Shown: positions 1 to 9,052, counted from the first letter of the stretch. The stretch is DNA of 64,000 bases from Sulfoacidibacillus thermotolerans (GCF_003144315.1 NZ_MPDK01000004.1:86315-150314); one strand, 5' to 3'. The notes: generated by a model from the sequence alone, not told the origin. Translations and numbers: made by a program.

Positions 1-31
1 GGGGGATATCGCTTAGCGATGGGTAGGCAAA

Positions 32-289
32 TTATTTTTTATAAGTTACTCGTGTCATCTCTGCTTTGGAGACGCGTATACGCTCTTCTACTCCGAGTTT
101 TTTTAAAACCAATTCGGTAGGGCAAAATCCTGTGGTATACGAGATAATGAGCATGGTAGCAGGAAGACCACCAATCAGTACCAGCCACTTATTCACAAAT
201 AAGGACAGCAGAATGCTGATCCAAAAAATAGATCCTGCGAGCAGACGGATGAGGGAACCTTTCCCTTCACAAACATAATTTTTACTCAC
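32..289 (-). CDS. DUF2892-type small membrane protein
   Basis: An 85-residue protein with two hydrophobic stretches (about residues 13-32 and 34-52) followed by a short polar tail containing CPTELVLKKLGV. This resembles the DUF2892 (YgaP transmembrane-like) family, whose members usually end in a similar Cys-Pro segment after the second helix. DUF2892 proteins are often found with rhodanese or redox genes, and a thioredoxin-like gene starts 115 bp away on the other strand. Biochemical role unknown. Family assignment rests on overall pattern only. Confidence 0.65.
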   Translation of the reverse strand: MSKNYVCEGKGSLIRLLAGSIFWISILLSLFVNKWLVLIGGLPATMLIISYTTGFCPTELVLKKLGVEERIRVSKAEMTRVTYKK

Positions 290-404
290 GTGTACACCCC
301 CGATAATGAGATGAATTCCATAGATTTTCTTAAGCTTACCTCAAGTAGAAATTGAATGCAAAGATCTGTATTGATCTGCGGTATACTGTGTAGGGGGGAT
401 CCAT

Positions 405-944
405 TTGAATTTGCAACGAAGACGACAGATTCTGTCGGGGATTCTTGCGATCGCAGGAATTGGTGCCTTGATTGCAAACCAGCAACCACAAACATTGGCG
501 CAATTACCCGAATCCGGATATCAAGCACCAAGCTTTACGTTACAATCGATCAGTGGTAGGGAGATTAAATTGGCGCAATTTCGTGGGAGACCTGTCATGC
601 TAAATTTTTTTGCGTCGTGGTGTCCACCTTGTCAAGCAGAGGCGCCAGATCTCGTGAAGATGTATGATCGCTACCAAGGAAAGATTATTTTTCTTGGCAT
701 AGATATGACGGAAACGGATTCACCAGCAGATGTGTCAGCTTTTATGAAGAAAGTTGGAATGACATATCCTGTACTCCTTGATGGCATGGGAAAGGTAGCA
801 CGTCAGTACGACGTGATCTCTATTCCGACAAGTTTTTTTATTAATGCACAAGGGAAAATTGTGCAACGTGTCGAAGGAGCGATGAATCAACAAACATTAC
901 AAACTGATCTTGCACAATTGTCTCGACCTGAGGTTCAAACATAA
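405..944 (+). CDS. Membrane-anchored TlpA/ResA-type thioredoxin
   Basis: A 179-residue thiol-disulfide oxidoreductase. Residues 5-25 form an N-terminal signal anchor after an Arg-rich start (LQRRRQ), placing the catalytic domain outside the membrane. The domain carries ASWCPPC, the CxxC active site typical of ResA/TlpA/StoA proteins that reduce apocytochrome c or other extracytoplasmic thiols. The cis-proline segment is SIPTSFF. Translation starts at a TTG preceded by TAGGGGGG 6 bp upstream. The Lgt-like membrane gene downstream points the same way with a 78 bp gap, so the two may be co-transcribed. The specific substrate is unknown. Confidence 0.85.
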   Translation: MNLQRRRQILSGILAIAGIGALIANQQPQTLAQLPESGYQAPSFTLQSISGREIKLAQFRGRPVMLNFFASWCPPCQAEAPDLVKMYDRYQGKIIFLGIDMTETDSPADVSAFMKKVGMTYPVLLDGMGKVARQYDVISIPTSFFINAQGKIVQRVEGAMNQQTLQTDLAQLSRPEVQT

Positions 945-1022
945 AGCGGTCATTCCTGCTTTGTATACTCAATACCGCATATCATATCGTCGCTAAGTTT
1001 CAGGAAATGGGGATAGACAAGC

Positions 1023-1742
1023 ATGAACCAATTGCTTGGCGGATTGCATATCGGACCCTTTACAATTTATTATTCTTTTCTAGGGGGTGTACTTTTCGTC
1101 GTTTTTGCTGCGGTTGCCGCAAAGCTTTACGCAAAACGAGAAGGGTCCGCTTACGGAGACGTTTTTGTTGATACACTGCTCACCAGTGCTATGATTTGGG
1201 TGATCGTGTGGAAAGTTTCCGGCATGGCCTTTGTCTTTCAGGATATTTTAGAAAAACCTGTACAGGTGCTTTTTTCAGCTCCAGCTGCGGGGTCTGGGTT
1301 AATTGCTACGGGGATCGCCGGTTTATACTTGTTTGTGCGATTGTGGAGAGCCCATCCTGCACTTTGGCCGTGGGTAGACATATTGGTTGTTAGTATGACA
1401 GCAGGTCTTATTCCGTATTTTTTGTTGCACCTCGAACTTGGGAAACAAACAACTTGGCCATGGGGGATTTGGGCTGCTGGTGCGCGCTATCAACCTGTAA
1501 ACTTTTATGAAGCTGGAATTTTGGCCATATGTCTGATTCTTGCTTTGAGCAGTCGGGTTGAAGAACGAGGCGTGCGGGGGGTTTACCTGCTAACATTGGT
1601 TGGAGTCGGAAGTTTGAGTGTGACGTATTTTACGTCGTCTACTACACTCGTGCTTTTGTTCTCGCCAGTGCAATGGAGTGCCCTGCTGCTCGCACTTTTA
1701 GGGATTTTCGGAATGAAGCGTTTCGAGCGGACGAAAGTGTAA
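1023..1742 (+). CDS. Divergent Lgt-like polytopic membrane protein
   Basis: A 239-residue protein with about seven membrane segments. The N-terminus HIGPFTIYYSFLGG and the segment YQPVNFYEAGILAI match the layout of prolipoprotein diacylglyceryl transferase (Lgt), in which an HPTQLYE-like motif follows the middle helices. The Arg- and His-bearing HGGL-type catalytic loop of true Lgt is not visible, so this is probably an Lgt paralogue and not the housekeeping enzyme. It follows a secreted thioredoxin, which may suggest a shared envelope role. Function is inferred only from fold resemblance. Confidence 0.6.
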   Translation: MNQLLGGLHIGPFTIYYSFLGGVLFVVFAAVAAKLYAKREGSAYGDVFVDTLLTSAMIWVIVWKVSGMAFVFQDILEKPVQVLFSAPAAGSGLIATGIAGLYLFVRLWRAHPALWPWVDILVVSMTAGLIPYFLLHLELGKQTTWPWGIWAAGARYQPVNFYEAGILAICLILALSSRVEERGVRGVYLLTLVGVGSLSVTYFTSSTTLVLLFSPVQWSALLLALLGIFGMKRFERTKV

Positions 1743-1785
1743 TGCTTGCGACTGTTTATTTGATGCGAAAACGGCATGTCAGCAA

Positions 1786-1842
1786 TAGTCCAAAAGGACT
1801 ACCGCACGTGGTTCAATTTACTCTTTTTAAGCGCTGGCGCTT
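1786..1842. repeat. Two inverted repeats upstream of the response regulator
   Basis: Two perfect small inverted repeats lie in the 175 bp gap before the regulator gene: TAGTCC-AAAA-GGACTA (1786-1801) and AAGCGC-TG-GCGCTT (1829-1842). Neither is followed by a T-run, so neither looks like a terminator. The second could be an operator for the downstream two-component gene, but no known consensus is matched. Confidence 0.3.
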
Positions 1843-1917
1843 GTGACACAATGACTTCATCGAGGTAGAATCTTCGCGAAAGTGACAAGTCTTGATGTGC
1901 AGGAGGAGAAAGGCGAT

Positions 1918-2571
1918 ATGGCGATCCGAGTAGCTGTGGTAGATGATCACCATCTATTTCGCAAAGGTGTGATAGGCATCCTGCAATCATCTTCAGATTT
2001 TGAGGTGGTTGGGGAAGCGGAAAATGGTCGCGAAGCCGTGTCGCTTGTTCAGTCTACCCATCCAGATGTGTTGATTATGGACTTGTCGATGCCACTGATG
2101 AATGGGCTAGAAGCAACGCGACGTATTCACGAATTGAATTTAGAAGTAAAAATTTTAATTCTTACAGTGAACGAAGAAGAAAGCTCACTCTTTGAAGCGA
2201 TTAAACAGGGTGCTCAAGGCTATATGATCAAGACGGCAGATCCGGATGAACTTATCCATGCGGTTCATAGTGTTGCACAGGGCGAAGCTGTTGTCCCGGG
2301 AAATTTAGCGCTGCGGATCTTATCGGATTTTTCTAAGCCCAATCGTCCAAGTACTGTAGGAGATGCTGTCGAACCTTTGACAGCGCGGGAAATCGAAGTA
2401 TTACGAGAATTGGGTACCGGGGCTTCCAATCGGGATATTGCAAAGCGTTTATTTATTAGCGAAAATACTGTGCGCAATCACGTGCGCAATATTCTCGATA
2501 AATTGCATATTTCAAACCGCGTAGAAGCAGCTACTTTTGCTGTGCGTGAGGGATTGACCAAGCAACCGTGA
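1918..2571 (+). CDS. NarL/NreC-type response regulator
   Basis: A 217-residue DNA-binding response regulator. The receiver domain (residues 3-118) has the acidic pair D9/D10 and phospho-acceptor D55 in IMDLSMP. The C-terminal LuxR-type helix-turn-helix starts at LTAREIEVLRELGTG and contains NRDIAKRLFISENTVRNHV. ATG 1918 is preferred over the upstream in-frame GTG (1882) because AGGAGGAGAAAGG sits 5-17 bp before it. The gene faces a PAS-histidine kinase gene across a short gap, which points to a cognate pair resembling NreC/NreB of staphylococci. Confidence 0.88.
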   Translation: MAIRVAVVDDHHLFRKGVIGILQSSSDFEVVGEAENGREAVSLVQSTHPDVLIMDLSMPLMNGLEATRRIHELNLEVKILILTVNEEESSLFEAIKQGAQGYMIKTADPDELIHAVHSVAQGEAVVPGNLALRILSDFSKPNRPSTVGDAVEPLTAREIEVLRELGTGASNRDIAKRLFISENTVRNHVRNILDKLHISNRVEAATFAVREGLTKQP

Positions 2572-2612
2572 GAGTGCTTGGGTAAGGGAAACGCACAGGC
2601 ATGCAAATAAGG

Positions 2613-2651
2613 GAGCCCATCTTTGCAGGTAAAGCGCGCGACAGAGGGCTC
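2613..2651. terminator. Possible bidirectional terminator between convergent genes
   Basis: GAGCCC (2613-2618) pairs with GGGCTC (2646-2651), followed by TTT on the plus strand and a mixed C/T stretch on the minus strand. The loop is long (27 nt), so strength is uncertain, but the site lies in the short gap between converging genes. Confidence 0.4.
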
Positions 2652-2673
2652 TTTCATTTAGCTACAAATTACA

Positions 2674-3774
2674 TTACATCGAAGTTCGCAATGGTTCCCG
2701 ATTTATCTGTGGCAGAACAAGTGGAACTTGTGATGGATCGGCGGAAATGACGATGCGCCACACAGCTCCTTTGCCTGGTTCTGATTCAACAGCTGCTTGC
2801 CCACCGATTAGCCGACAACGTTCCTTGATGGAGCGAAGTCCATAATGCCCTTTTCGGTTTTCAGCTTCCTCGACAATAAATCCGCGGCCATTGTCGCGAA
2901 TGCGAATGGATAAGTGCTCTTTTACTCGTTCGATGTGTATCACAACGCGAGTAGCTTGTGCGTGTTTGCGAATATTCGTGAGAATTTCCTGCACGATACG
3001 TGCCAGTTGAACTTCAATGCGTTTTGGCCAGGGTGTATGATCTTCTGAAACGTACGTTTCAACAGTAATTCCTGTACGTGCATTCAATTTGGCAGCCACA
3101 TCGCGAATAAAATCGATAAGATCTGTATCCAATTCAAAGTTTAGGTCGTAAAGTGAGTTGCGCAGTTCTTTAATACTGTCATCAAGTACTTCGGTGATTG
3201 CTTGCAATTGATCATTTAAATCTTTTGCTTCTGGTACGTCTTTTTGGGCTTTACGCAAAAGTTTTAGTTGCATCGTTGCATAGGCGAGGTTTTGCGCGAC
3301 TGTATCGTGCAAATCACGTGCGATGCGCTCACGTTCCTCTAATGTAAAACGCAGTGTTTCATTCACAAGTCGCTCATTTTCCCAGCGTTTTTGAACAGAA
3401 ATATCCCGTAATGACATTAAAATGCGCATGTCATCGTCACTCACAGGGATATAACTATAAGAAATACTTACGGATATGGTGTCGCCATTTTTTTTAGTTA
3501 CCATCATCTGCCGATCGCCAAGTGAAGTGTGCAAATCGCGCACTACACAACCTAGACAATGCGTAGAACTCATGGAAACACCGGATTCAGTCTGACAGTG
3601 TACGACGTCTCCACAAAACGCCTCTCTCCACGCATCAATCTCGCCAAACCACTCGCGCGCAGTATGGTTCATATAAGTAATTTTTAAATCTTTATTTAGC
3701 ACGATGTACGCATCGATGGCACGCTCGAACATCTGTTGGAAAAAATTACGTTCGGATTCGTAGAATTCTTTCAC
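2674..3774 (-). CDS. PAS-domain sensor histidine kinase with four clustered cysteines (NreB/DegS class)
   Basis: A 366-residue soluble kinase. A PAS domain (about residues 10-130) carries C54-x5-C60-x12-C73-x2-C76, close to the four-cysteine iron-sulfur site of the oxygen sensor NreB (C-x2-C-x11-C-x2-C). The HisKA_3 motif ERERIARDLHDTVAQ gives phospho-acceptor H156. The ATPase domain shows EILTNIRKHA (N box), RDNGRGF (G1) and HYGLRSIKERC. No membrane helix is visible, so it should sense a cytoplasmic signal. The start is a GTG with GGGGGAG 9 bp upstream. Its likely partner is the facing NarL-type regulator. Confidence 0.88.
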   Translation of the reverse strand: MKEFYESERNFFQQMFERAIDAYIVLNKDLKITYMNHTAREWFGEIDAWREAFCGDVVHCQTESGVSMSSTHCLGCVVRDLHTSLGDRQMMVTKKNGDTISVSISYSYIPVSDDDMRILMSLRDISVQKRWENERLVNETLRFTLEERERIARDLHDTVAQNLAYATMQLKLLRKAQKDVPEAKDLNDQLQAITEVLDDSIKELRNSLYDLNFELDTDLIDFIRDVAAKLNARTGITVETYVSEDHTPWPKRIEVQLARIVQEILTNIRKHAQATRVVIHIERVKEHLSIRIRDNGRGFIVEEAENRKGHYGLRSIKERCRLIGGQAAVESEPGKGAVWRIVISADPSQVPLVLPQINREPLRTSM

Positions 3775-3995
3775 TCGCCTGTGCTCCCCCCTTTTTATTC
3801 AGGGTTTCCTCAGTATACACCTTGCTTTCTTTCAGAATAACAGACATAGGGCATTTCGTCTATGGGCTGGCACCTGTTGTACGATCCATTTGGATATCTT
3901 AACTTAGTCTATTTGTGCTATTGGCGGATAGTCACTTTGGGGCTCGTGACAGTTTTCCCTAATGTTTATGCTGAACAGCAGGAGGCGATCTTACG

Positions 3996-5684
3996 ATGGA
4001 AGGATCTCGCAGTTTAAGGGTAGTGATTGTCGGCGGTGTTGCGCTTGGTGCTGGCGCCGCAGCAAAAGTGCGAAGAATGGATGAATCAGCAAATATTGTG
4101 CTTATTGAAAAAGGACCACATGTTTCTTTTGCGAATTGTGGGTTACCCTATTATCTTGGTGGCGTCATTGCAGATCGCAACGACCTCTTACTGCATACAC
4201 CCGCATCACTCCGGGCGCGTTTTAATATTGACGTGCGCACACGCCAGGAGGTGATCGGGATTGATCGTACGAGAAAGGTTGTGCAGGTACGGGACTTGCC
4301 AACAGGGAACATGTATGAAGAACCTTATGATAAATTAGTGCTCGCGCTCGGAGCAAAACCATTGCTTCCGCCAATCCCTGGGTTACAATTGCCAGGTGTC
4401 TTTACGGTGCGAAATGTTCCAGATGTAGATGCAATCAAGCAATGGATTGATCTCTACGATGCGAAGCGGGTAGCTGTGATCGGTGCTGGCTTTATCGGGA
4501 TTGAAATTGTAGAAAATCTGCGTGATCTCGGTTTATCTGTGACTTTGATTGAAAAATCGACGCAAATATTGCCGCCTTTTGATGAGGAAATGACGACACG
4601 TGTCTATGACGAACTCGAACGGATGGGTGTTGCAACTATTTTGGGTGATGGGGTAGCTGCGTTTCACGGAGAAGATCGCGCGCAAACGGTCGTACTCGAA
4701 AGCGGCAAAGAGGTGGCAGCCGATCTTTTTATTCTTGGATTGGGCGTTCGGCCGGATGTGCAAATTGCAAAAGAGGCTGGATTAGAACTTGGGGTCGCAG
4801 GTGCGGTAAAAGTCAATGATTATCTGCAGACGAGTGACCCAGATATTTATTCTGGTGGCGACATGGCAGAAGTGAAATATCTGGTTGATGGGAAGATGCG
4901 TTGGATTGCTTTGGCCGGTTCAGCGAATAAGCAAGCGCGCATCATTGGGATGAATGTATGTGGGAGTCGTGTGAAATTTAGAGGTTCACTTGGCACGTCG
5001 ATCGTCAAATTTGGTTCTGTTACAATCGGAATGACTGGAATGAGCGAAAAGGCGACAAAAGCAACGGGGATTCCGTATTTTGTTTCCTATGTTACGGCTG
5101 GGCACCATGCCTCCTATTATCCAGGCGCGCATAATCTGACGATTAAACTAGTGGTTGAAGAGAGTACGGGCCGAATTATAGGAGGCCAAGTTGTAGGTCG
5201 TGAAGGGGTAGATAAGCGAGTAGATGTTATCGCCACAGCCATTTTTGGCCGCATGACCGTCGAGGATCTAGCCGATCTCGATCTTGCGTACGCTCCGCCA
5301 TTTTCGGCAGCTAAAGATCCTGTGATCATGGCTGGAATGGCAGCAGAGCACCTGTATGATGGGACGGTAGAGGCTTTAAATGAGCTGCCTAAAGATCTAG
5401 CGAAGTGGCAAATTGTTGATGTTCGCAGGCCTGATGAGGTAGCTGCCGGTATGATTGCAGGGGCGATCAATATTCCACTCGATGAATTGCGTCAACGTCT
5501 GAGTGAACTTGATTCAAAAAAGCCTATTCTTCTTTATTGTCAAGGTGGGCAACGCAGTTATTTCGCGTATCAAATGTTAAAAGGACAAGGGTTTTCCCGT
5601 GTGTATAATTTGAGTGGAGGGTATATCGTCCAAAAATTGCGCGAGCAGCAAAATGGTAATCCCTCATTAGTGACTGCTGGCTAA
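3996..5684 (+). CDS. cdr: CoA-disulfide reductase with C-terminal rhodanese domain
   Basis: A 562-residue FAD/NAD(P)H-dependent disulfide reductase fused to a sulfurtransferase. The N-terminal dinucleotide fold (VIVGGVALGAGAAAK) is followed by SFANCGLPYY, whose single cysteine C48 is the mark of CoA-disulfide and CoA-persulfide reductases. A second dinucleotide fold is at VAVIGAGFIGIEI. The rhodanese module (from about residue 470) has active-site C515 in YCQGGQRS. Such Cdr-Rhd fusions reduce CoA disulfide, CoA persulfide or polysulfide. A bacillithiol-type deacetylase gene follows 12 bp later, consistent with low-molecular-weight thiol maintenance. The ATG has GGAGG 8 bp upstream. Confidence 0.9.
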   Translation: MEGSRSLRVVIVGGVALGAGAAAKVRRMDESANIVLIEKGPHVSFANCGLPYYLGGVIADRNDLLLHTPASLRARFNIDVRTRQEVIGIDRTRKVVQVRDLPTGNMYEEPYDKLVLALGAKPLLPPIPGLQLPGVFTVRNVPDVDAIKQWIDLYDAKRVAVIGAGFIGIEIVENLRDLGLSVTLIEKSTQILPPFDEEMTTRVYDELERMGVATILGDGVAAFHGEDRAQTVVLESGKEVAADLFILGLGVRPDVQIAKEAGLELGVAGAVKVNDYLQTSDPDIYSGGDMAEVKYLVDGKMRWIALAGSANKQARIIGMNVCGSRVKFRGSLGTSIVKFGSVTIGMTGMSEKATKATGIPYFVSYVTAGHHASYYPGAHNLTIKLVVEESTGRIIGGQVVGREGVDKRVDVIATAIFGRMTVEDLADLDLAYAPPFSAAKDPVIMAGMAAEHLYDGTVEALNELPKDLAKWQIVDVRRPDEVAAGMIAGAINIPLDELRQRLSELDSKKPILLYCQGGQRSYFAYQMLKGQGFSRVYNLSGGYIVQKLREQQNGNPSLVTAG

Positions 5685-5696
5685 GGAGCGTGACAC

Positions 5697-6389
5697 ATGT
5701 TTCAGGGCAAGCGAGTGATGGTTTGTACAGCACATCCTGATGATGAGATTTTTTGTTCCGGCACGATTGCGAAAATGGTGAATAACGGGAACGAAGTCTT
5801 GCTTGTTGTCGGTACTGAAGGAGAAAAAGGGAGTCATGACCCGACTGCTACACCAGAAGGAATTGCAGCCTTGCGGCGGACAGAGTTAGAGACAGCAGCC
5901 GCAAGGCTAGGTGTTTCTTCCGTGATTCGCTTGCACTATCACGACGGAGAATTACAGTATGCAGCAGATTTAAAGGAAGTTTTATTTCGCATCGTGCGTA
6001 CACATCGACCTGATGTTGTCCTGACGTTTGATCCATGGAAGCGCTATGAATTGCATTCGGATCATCGTACGATCGGGTTTGCGATGATTGAGGCAGCACA
6101 TTTAGGAGCAAATTGCTGGTATTATCATGAACAGATGAAAGATCCAGGTGTGGCGTGTCACAAAAGTAGGGAATTGTATTTGTTTAACTGTGATGAGCCA
6201 AATTACTACGTGGATATTTCAGACGTATGGGAACAGAAATTACACGCGGCTTCCGCTCACTGCAGTCAATTTGGCGATAAAAAACTGACGGAAAACGATG
6301 TGCGAAGATTGACGAACCGCTTAAACCCAAACGATCAAATTACGATTGAACCCATGCATAAAATGTGGCAATCTGATTTGTACCTTTAA
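5697..6389 (+). CDS. PIG-L (LmbE) family deacetylase, BshB2-like
   Basis: A 230-residue zinc-dependent N-acetylglucosaminyl deacetylase-like enzyme. The zinc and base motif AHPDDE is at residues 12-17 and HSDHRTIGF near the middle supplies the remaining metal histidine. Size and motifs fit BshB-type deacetylases that make glucosaminyl-malate for bacillithiol, or bacillithiol-conjugate amidases. It lies 12 bp behind the CoA-disulfide reductase gene with AAGGAG before its ATG, so the two are likely one thiol-metabolism operon. Substrate remains inferred. Confidence 0.8.
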   Translation: MFQGKRVMVCTAHPDDEIFCSGTIAKMVNNGNEVLLVVGTEGEKGSHDPTATPEGIAALRRTELETAAARLGVSSVIRLHYHDGELQYAADLKEVLFRIVRTHRPDVVLTFDPWKRYELHSDHRTIGFAMIEAAHLGANCWYYHEQMKDPGVACHKSRELYLFNCDEPNYYVDISDVWEQKLHAASAHCSQFGDKKLTENDVRRLTNRLNPNDQITIEPMHKMWQSDLYL

Positions 6390-6482
6390 TGCACGTGCGC
6401 CATTTATCCGCACTACTTAGGTGAGGGGTAAACGGGAAAGTAATCGACGCAAACGTTATGTAAAGGCAGCGTACAAATCCAA

Positions 6483-6502
6483 CTGTGAGAAATTGTTCAT
6501 GA
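6483..6502. promoter_or_regulatory. Candidate Rex-type operator upstream of cydA
   Basis: TGTGA at 6484-6488 is separated by eight bases from TCATG at 6497-6501. The Rex consensus is TGTGA-N8-TCACA, so the left half is complete and the right half matches three of five bases. Rex, the NADH/NAD+-sensing repressor, commonly controls cydABDC in Firmicutes. The site overlaps the foot of the hairpin that follows. Support is partial. Confidence 0.35.
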
Positions 6503-6548
6503 ACCCTCTTTGTTTAGTCTTAATGGACTAGATAAGAGGGTTCATTTT
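6500..6548 (+). terminator. Strong hairpin with T-run between bshB-like gene and cydA
   Basis: TGAACCCTCTT (6500-6510) pairs perfectly with AAGAGGGTTCA (6534-6544), with an inner TAGTC/GACTA stem, followed by TTTT. It lies 110 bp after the deacetylase stop and 80 bp before the cydA start. It can terminate the upstream operon or, if cyd transcripts begin earlier, act as a leader attenuator. Confidence 0.7.
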
Positions 6549-6624
6549 AATCTCCAACAAAGTTTCCAAAAGCAGTGTAATGAAGATGACCCTTAGGGGA
6601 ATCTTTAAATAGGAGGTATACGGT

Positions 6625-8013
6625 ATGGAGCAGTTGATCTTTGCTCGTCTGCAATTTGGCGAAACTACCGTATTTCATTTCCTGTTCGTTCCACTCACGA
6701 TTGGTTTGGCTTTTTTATTGGCCGTTATGGAGACCATCTACGTGCGAACGGGGGATGAGACATATCGCAAGATGCTTAAGTTTTGGGGAAAGCTTTTTCT
6801 TATCAACTTTGCAATTGGTGTAGTCACAGGAATTATGCAAGAATTCCAGTTTGGCATGAACTGGTCAAATTATTCTCGTTTTGTCGGGGATGTGTTTGGC
6901 GCACCGCTTGCGATTGAAGCATTGCTTGCCTTTTTTATGGAATCTACTTTCCTTGGTGTCTGGATGTTTGGGTGGGATCGCGTGTCAAAGCGCGTACATC
7001 TTATGTCCATCTGGCTGGTGTCGATTGGGACTGCAATCTCGGCATTTTGGATTTTGACAGCGAACTCATTCATGCAAGAACCCGTTGGCTATACGATTCG
7101 CAATGGCCATGCAGAGATGTCGAACTTCTTGGCGTTGTTAGGTAATACACAGTTGTGGCTGGAATTTCCGCACACGTTGATGGGGGCATTTGTAACTGGT
7201 TCATTTTTTGTCCTTGGAGTAAGCGCTTATCATTTACTAAAGAAAAATTACGTGGACTTGTTTAAGAAATCATTTCAAGTGGGTATCATAGTCGCAACAA
7301 TTAGTAGTGTGCTCGTTGTGGCCATTGGTCATGCGCAAGCACAGCACTTAGTGACGGCGCAACCAATGAAAATGGCAGCTTCTGAAGCTCTGTGGAATAC
7401 GAGTCCAGAACATGCACCATGGACTATTGTGGCAGGTATTAACACAGCAGAACACAAAGACACATTTAAAATCCAAGTTCCTTATGTTTTAAGCATCTTA
7501 GCGTACGACAGCTTGTCTGGTAAAGTTGAAGGGATGAATCAGATCCAGGCGCAATATGTGCAAAAATATGGCCCGGGCAACTATATCCCCCCAGTACCTG
7601 TTACGTTTTGGAGTTTCCGAATCATGGTACTTGCTGGGACAATCATGATGTTGCTCGCTTTATTTGGGGCTTATTTAATGTTGCGTAAAAAAGAGTTGCT
7701 TCATCATCCCAAATTTTTGAAGTGGCTGGTTTGGGCTATTCCACTTCCCTTCATTGCGAATACGACTGGGTGGTTAATGACAGAAATTGGGCGTCAACCA
7801 TGGATCGTTTTTGGTTTGCAAAAGACGGCCCAAGCAGTTTCTCCTACTGTGTCGGCAGGGGAAGTGTTGACGACGATGATCGGATTCGCACTTATTTATG
7901 GAGTTTTTGGGGTTGTCGAGGTGTATTTGCTAGTTAAAAACGTGCGTCTTGGTCCTGATGAGCATGTGCATAGTGACGAGTCAGTCAACGAGTCGGTTCC
8001 ATCGCTGTTTTAA
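6625..8013 (+). CDS. cydA: Cytochrome bd quinol oxidase subunit I
   Basis: A 462-residue membrane protein of the bd-type terminal oxidase, which oxidises quinol and reduces O2 to water with high affinity. An N-terminal FHFLFVP segment carries the conserved heme-ligand histidine (H18). The acidic helix with EALLAFFMEST and the signature GRQPW (in MTEIGRQPWIVFG) are present. The length matches the short Q-loop Bacillus type. AGGAGG precedes the ATG. It opens the cydABDC operon and may be under Rex control. Confidence 0.95.
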   Translation: MEQLIFARLQFGETTVFHFLFVPLTIGLAFLLAVMETIYVRTGDETYRKMLKFWGKLFLINFAIGVVTGIMQEFQFGMNWSNYSRFVGDVFGAPLAIEALLAFFMESTFLGVWMFGWDRVSKRVHLMSIWLVSIGTAISAFWILTANSFMQEPVGYTIRNGHAEMSNFLALLGNTQLWLEFPHTLMGAFVTGSFFVLGVSAYHLLKKNYVDLFKKSFQVGIIVATISSVLVVAIGHAQAQHLVTAQPMKMAASEALWNTSPEHAPWTIVAGINTAEHKDTFKIQVPYVLSILAYDSLSGKVEGMNQIQAQYVQKYGPGNYIPPVPVTFWSFRIMVLAGTIMMLLALFGAYLMLRKKELLHHPKFLKWLVWAIPLPFIANTTGWLMTEIGRQPWIVFGLQKTAQAVSPTVSAGEVLTTMIGFALIYGVFGVVEVYLLVKNVRLGPDEHVHSDESVNESVPSLF

Positions 8014-8037
8014 TGTAGATGTGAAGGAGGGACAGAT

Positions 8038-9051
8038 ATGAATCTCGATGTTTTATGGTTTGTCATCATCGCTATTTTGTTCGTCGGGTACTTCTTTCTT
8101 GAAGGATTTGACTTTGGCGTCGGAATGTTGATTCCTTTTATCGGGAAAACAGACACAGATCGCCGGGTGATGATTAATAGTATTGGACCATTTTGGGATG
8201 GCAATGAAGTTTGGCTGATCACTGCTGGGGGCGCTTTGTTCGCAGCGTTTCCCAACTGGTATGCGACGCTTTTTAGCGGCTTTTATCTTGCTCTGTTTCT
8301 GATGTTGTTAGCGTTGATCGCGCGTGGTGTTGCATTTGAATATCGCAGCAAAGAGCAAAATCCTACTTGGCGTGCAATCTGGGATTGGCTGATCGTACTT
8401 GGCAGTGCTGGACCTGCATTTTTATGGGGGGTAGCGCTGGCAGACATGATGAAAGGCGTTCCTATTGATGCAAACATGAATTATGTCGGTTCGTTTTTTG
8501 ATCTGTTAACCCCCTATTCATTACTTGTCGGTGCAGCGATGGTCCTTATGTTTACACTGCATGGCGCGCTCTTCTTATCGTTAAAAACAGAAGGGGTCGT
8601 GCAAGAACGTGCAGCAAAAGCTGCATTGCGTGTTGGTGGGCCTGCCACAACATTGCTTGTGCTTGTCGTAATTCTGAGCTATTTTACAACGGATATGTTT
8701 CGCAAGATGGGAATTGATCCAGGCCCAGTGCCTCTATTAGCTGGCCTAGCGTTGCTCTCTGTGCGGTATTTTATTGGTGCAAAGCGCTTTGGCTGGGCGT
8801 TTGCCATGACCGGTGTGACGATTGCCTTATCTACAGTCACTGTGTTTTTAGGTCTCTTCCCACGCGTGATGGTCAGTAGTTTAAATCCAAACTGGAGTTT
8901 AACAATATACAACGCGGCTTCAAATCATTACAGTCTCGTCGTGATGTCAATCGTCGCGGTGACGCTCGTTCCGTTTGTGCTTGCTTATCAAATCTGGACG
9001 TACTGGACGTTTAAGAAACGCGTAACTCCAGCCGACCATTTGGACTACTAA
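8038..9051 (+). CDS. cydB: Cytochrome bd quinol oxidase subunit II
   Basis: A 337-residue polytopic protein with the CydB opening LDVLWFVIIAILFVGYFFLEG and the downstream FDFGVGML and GPFWDGNEVWLI blocks. CydB forms the heterodimer with CydA and stabilises the heme centres. It starts 24 bp after cydA with a GAAGGAGGGACAG ribosome site. Length and order are normal. Confidence 0.95.
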   Translation: MNLDVLWFVIIAILFVGYFFLEGFDFGVGMLIPFIGKTDTDRRVMINSIGPFWDGNEVWLITAGGALFAAFPNWYATLFSGFYLALFLMLLALIARGVAFEYRSKEQNPTWRAIWDWLIVLGSAGPAFLWGVALADMMKGVPIDANMNYVGSFFDLLTPYSLLVGAAMVLMFTLHGALFLSLKTEGVVQERAAKAALRVGGPATTLLVLVVILSYFTTDMFRKMGIDPGPVPLLAGLALLSVRYFIGAKRFGWAFAMTGVTIALSTVTVFLGLFPRVMVSSLNPNWSLTIYNAASNHYSLVVMSIVAVTLVPFVLAYQIWTYWTFKKRVTPADHLDY

Positions 9052-9052
9052 G

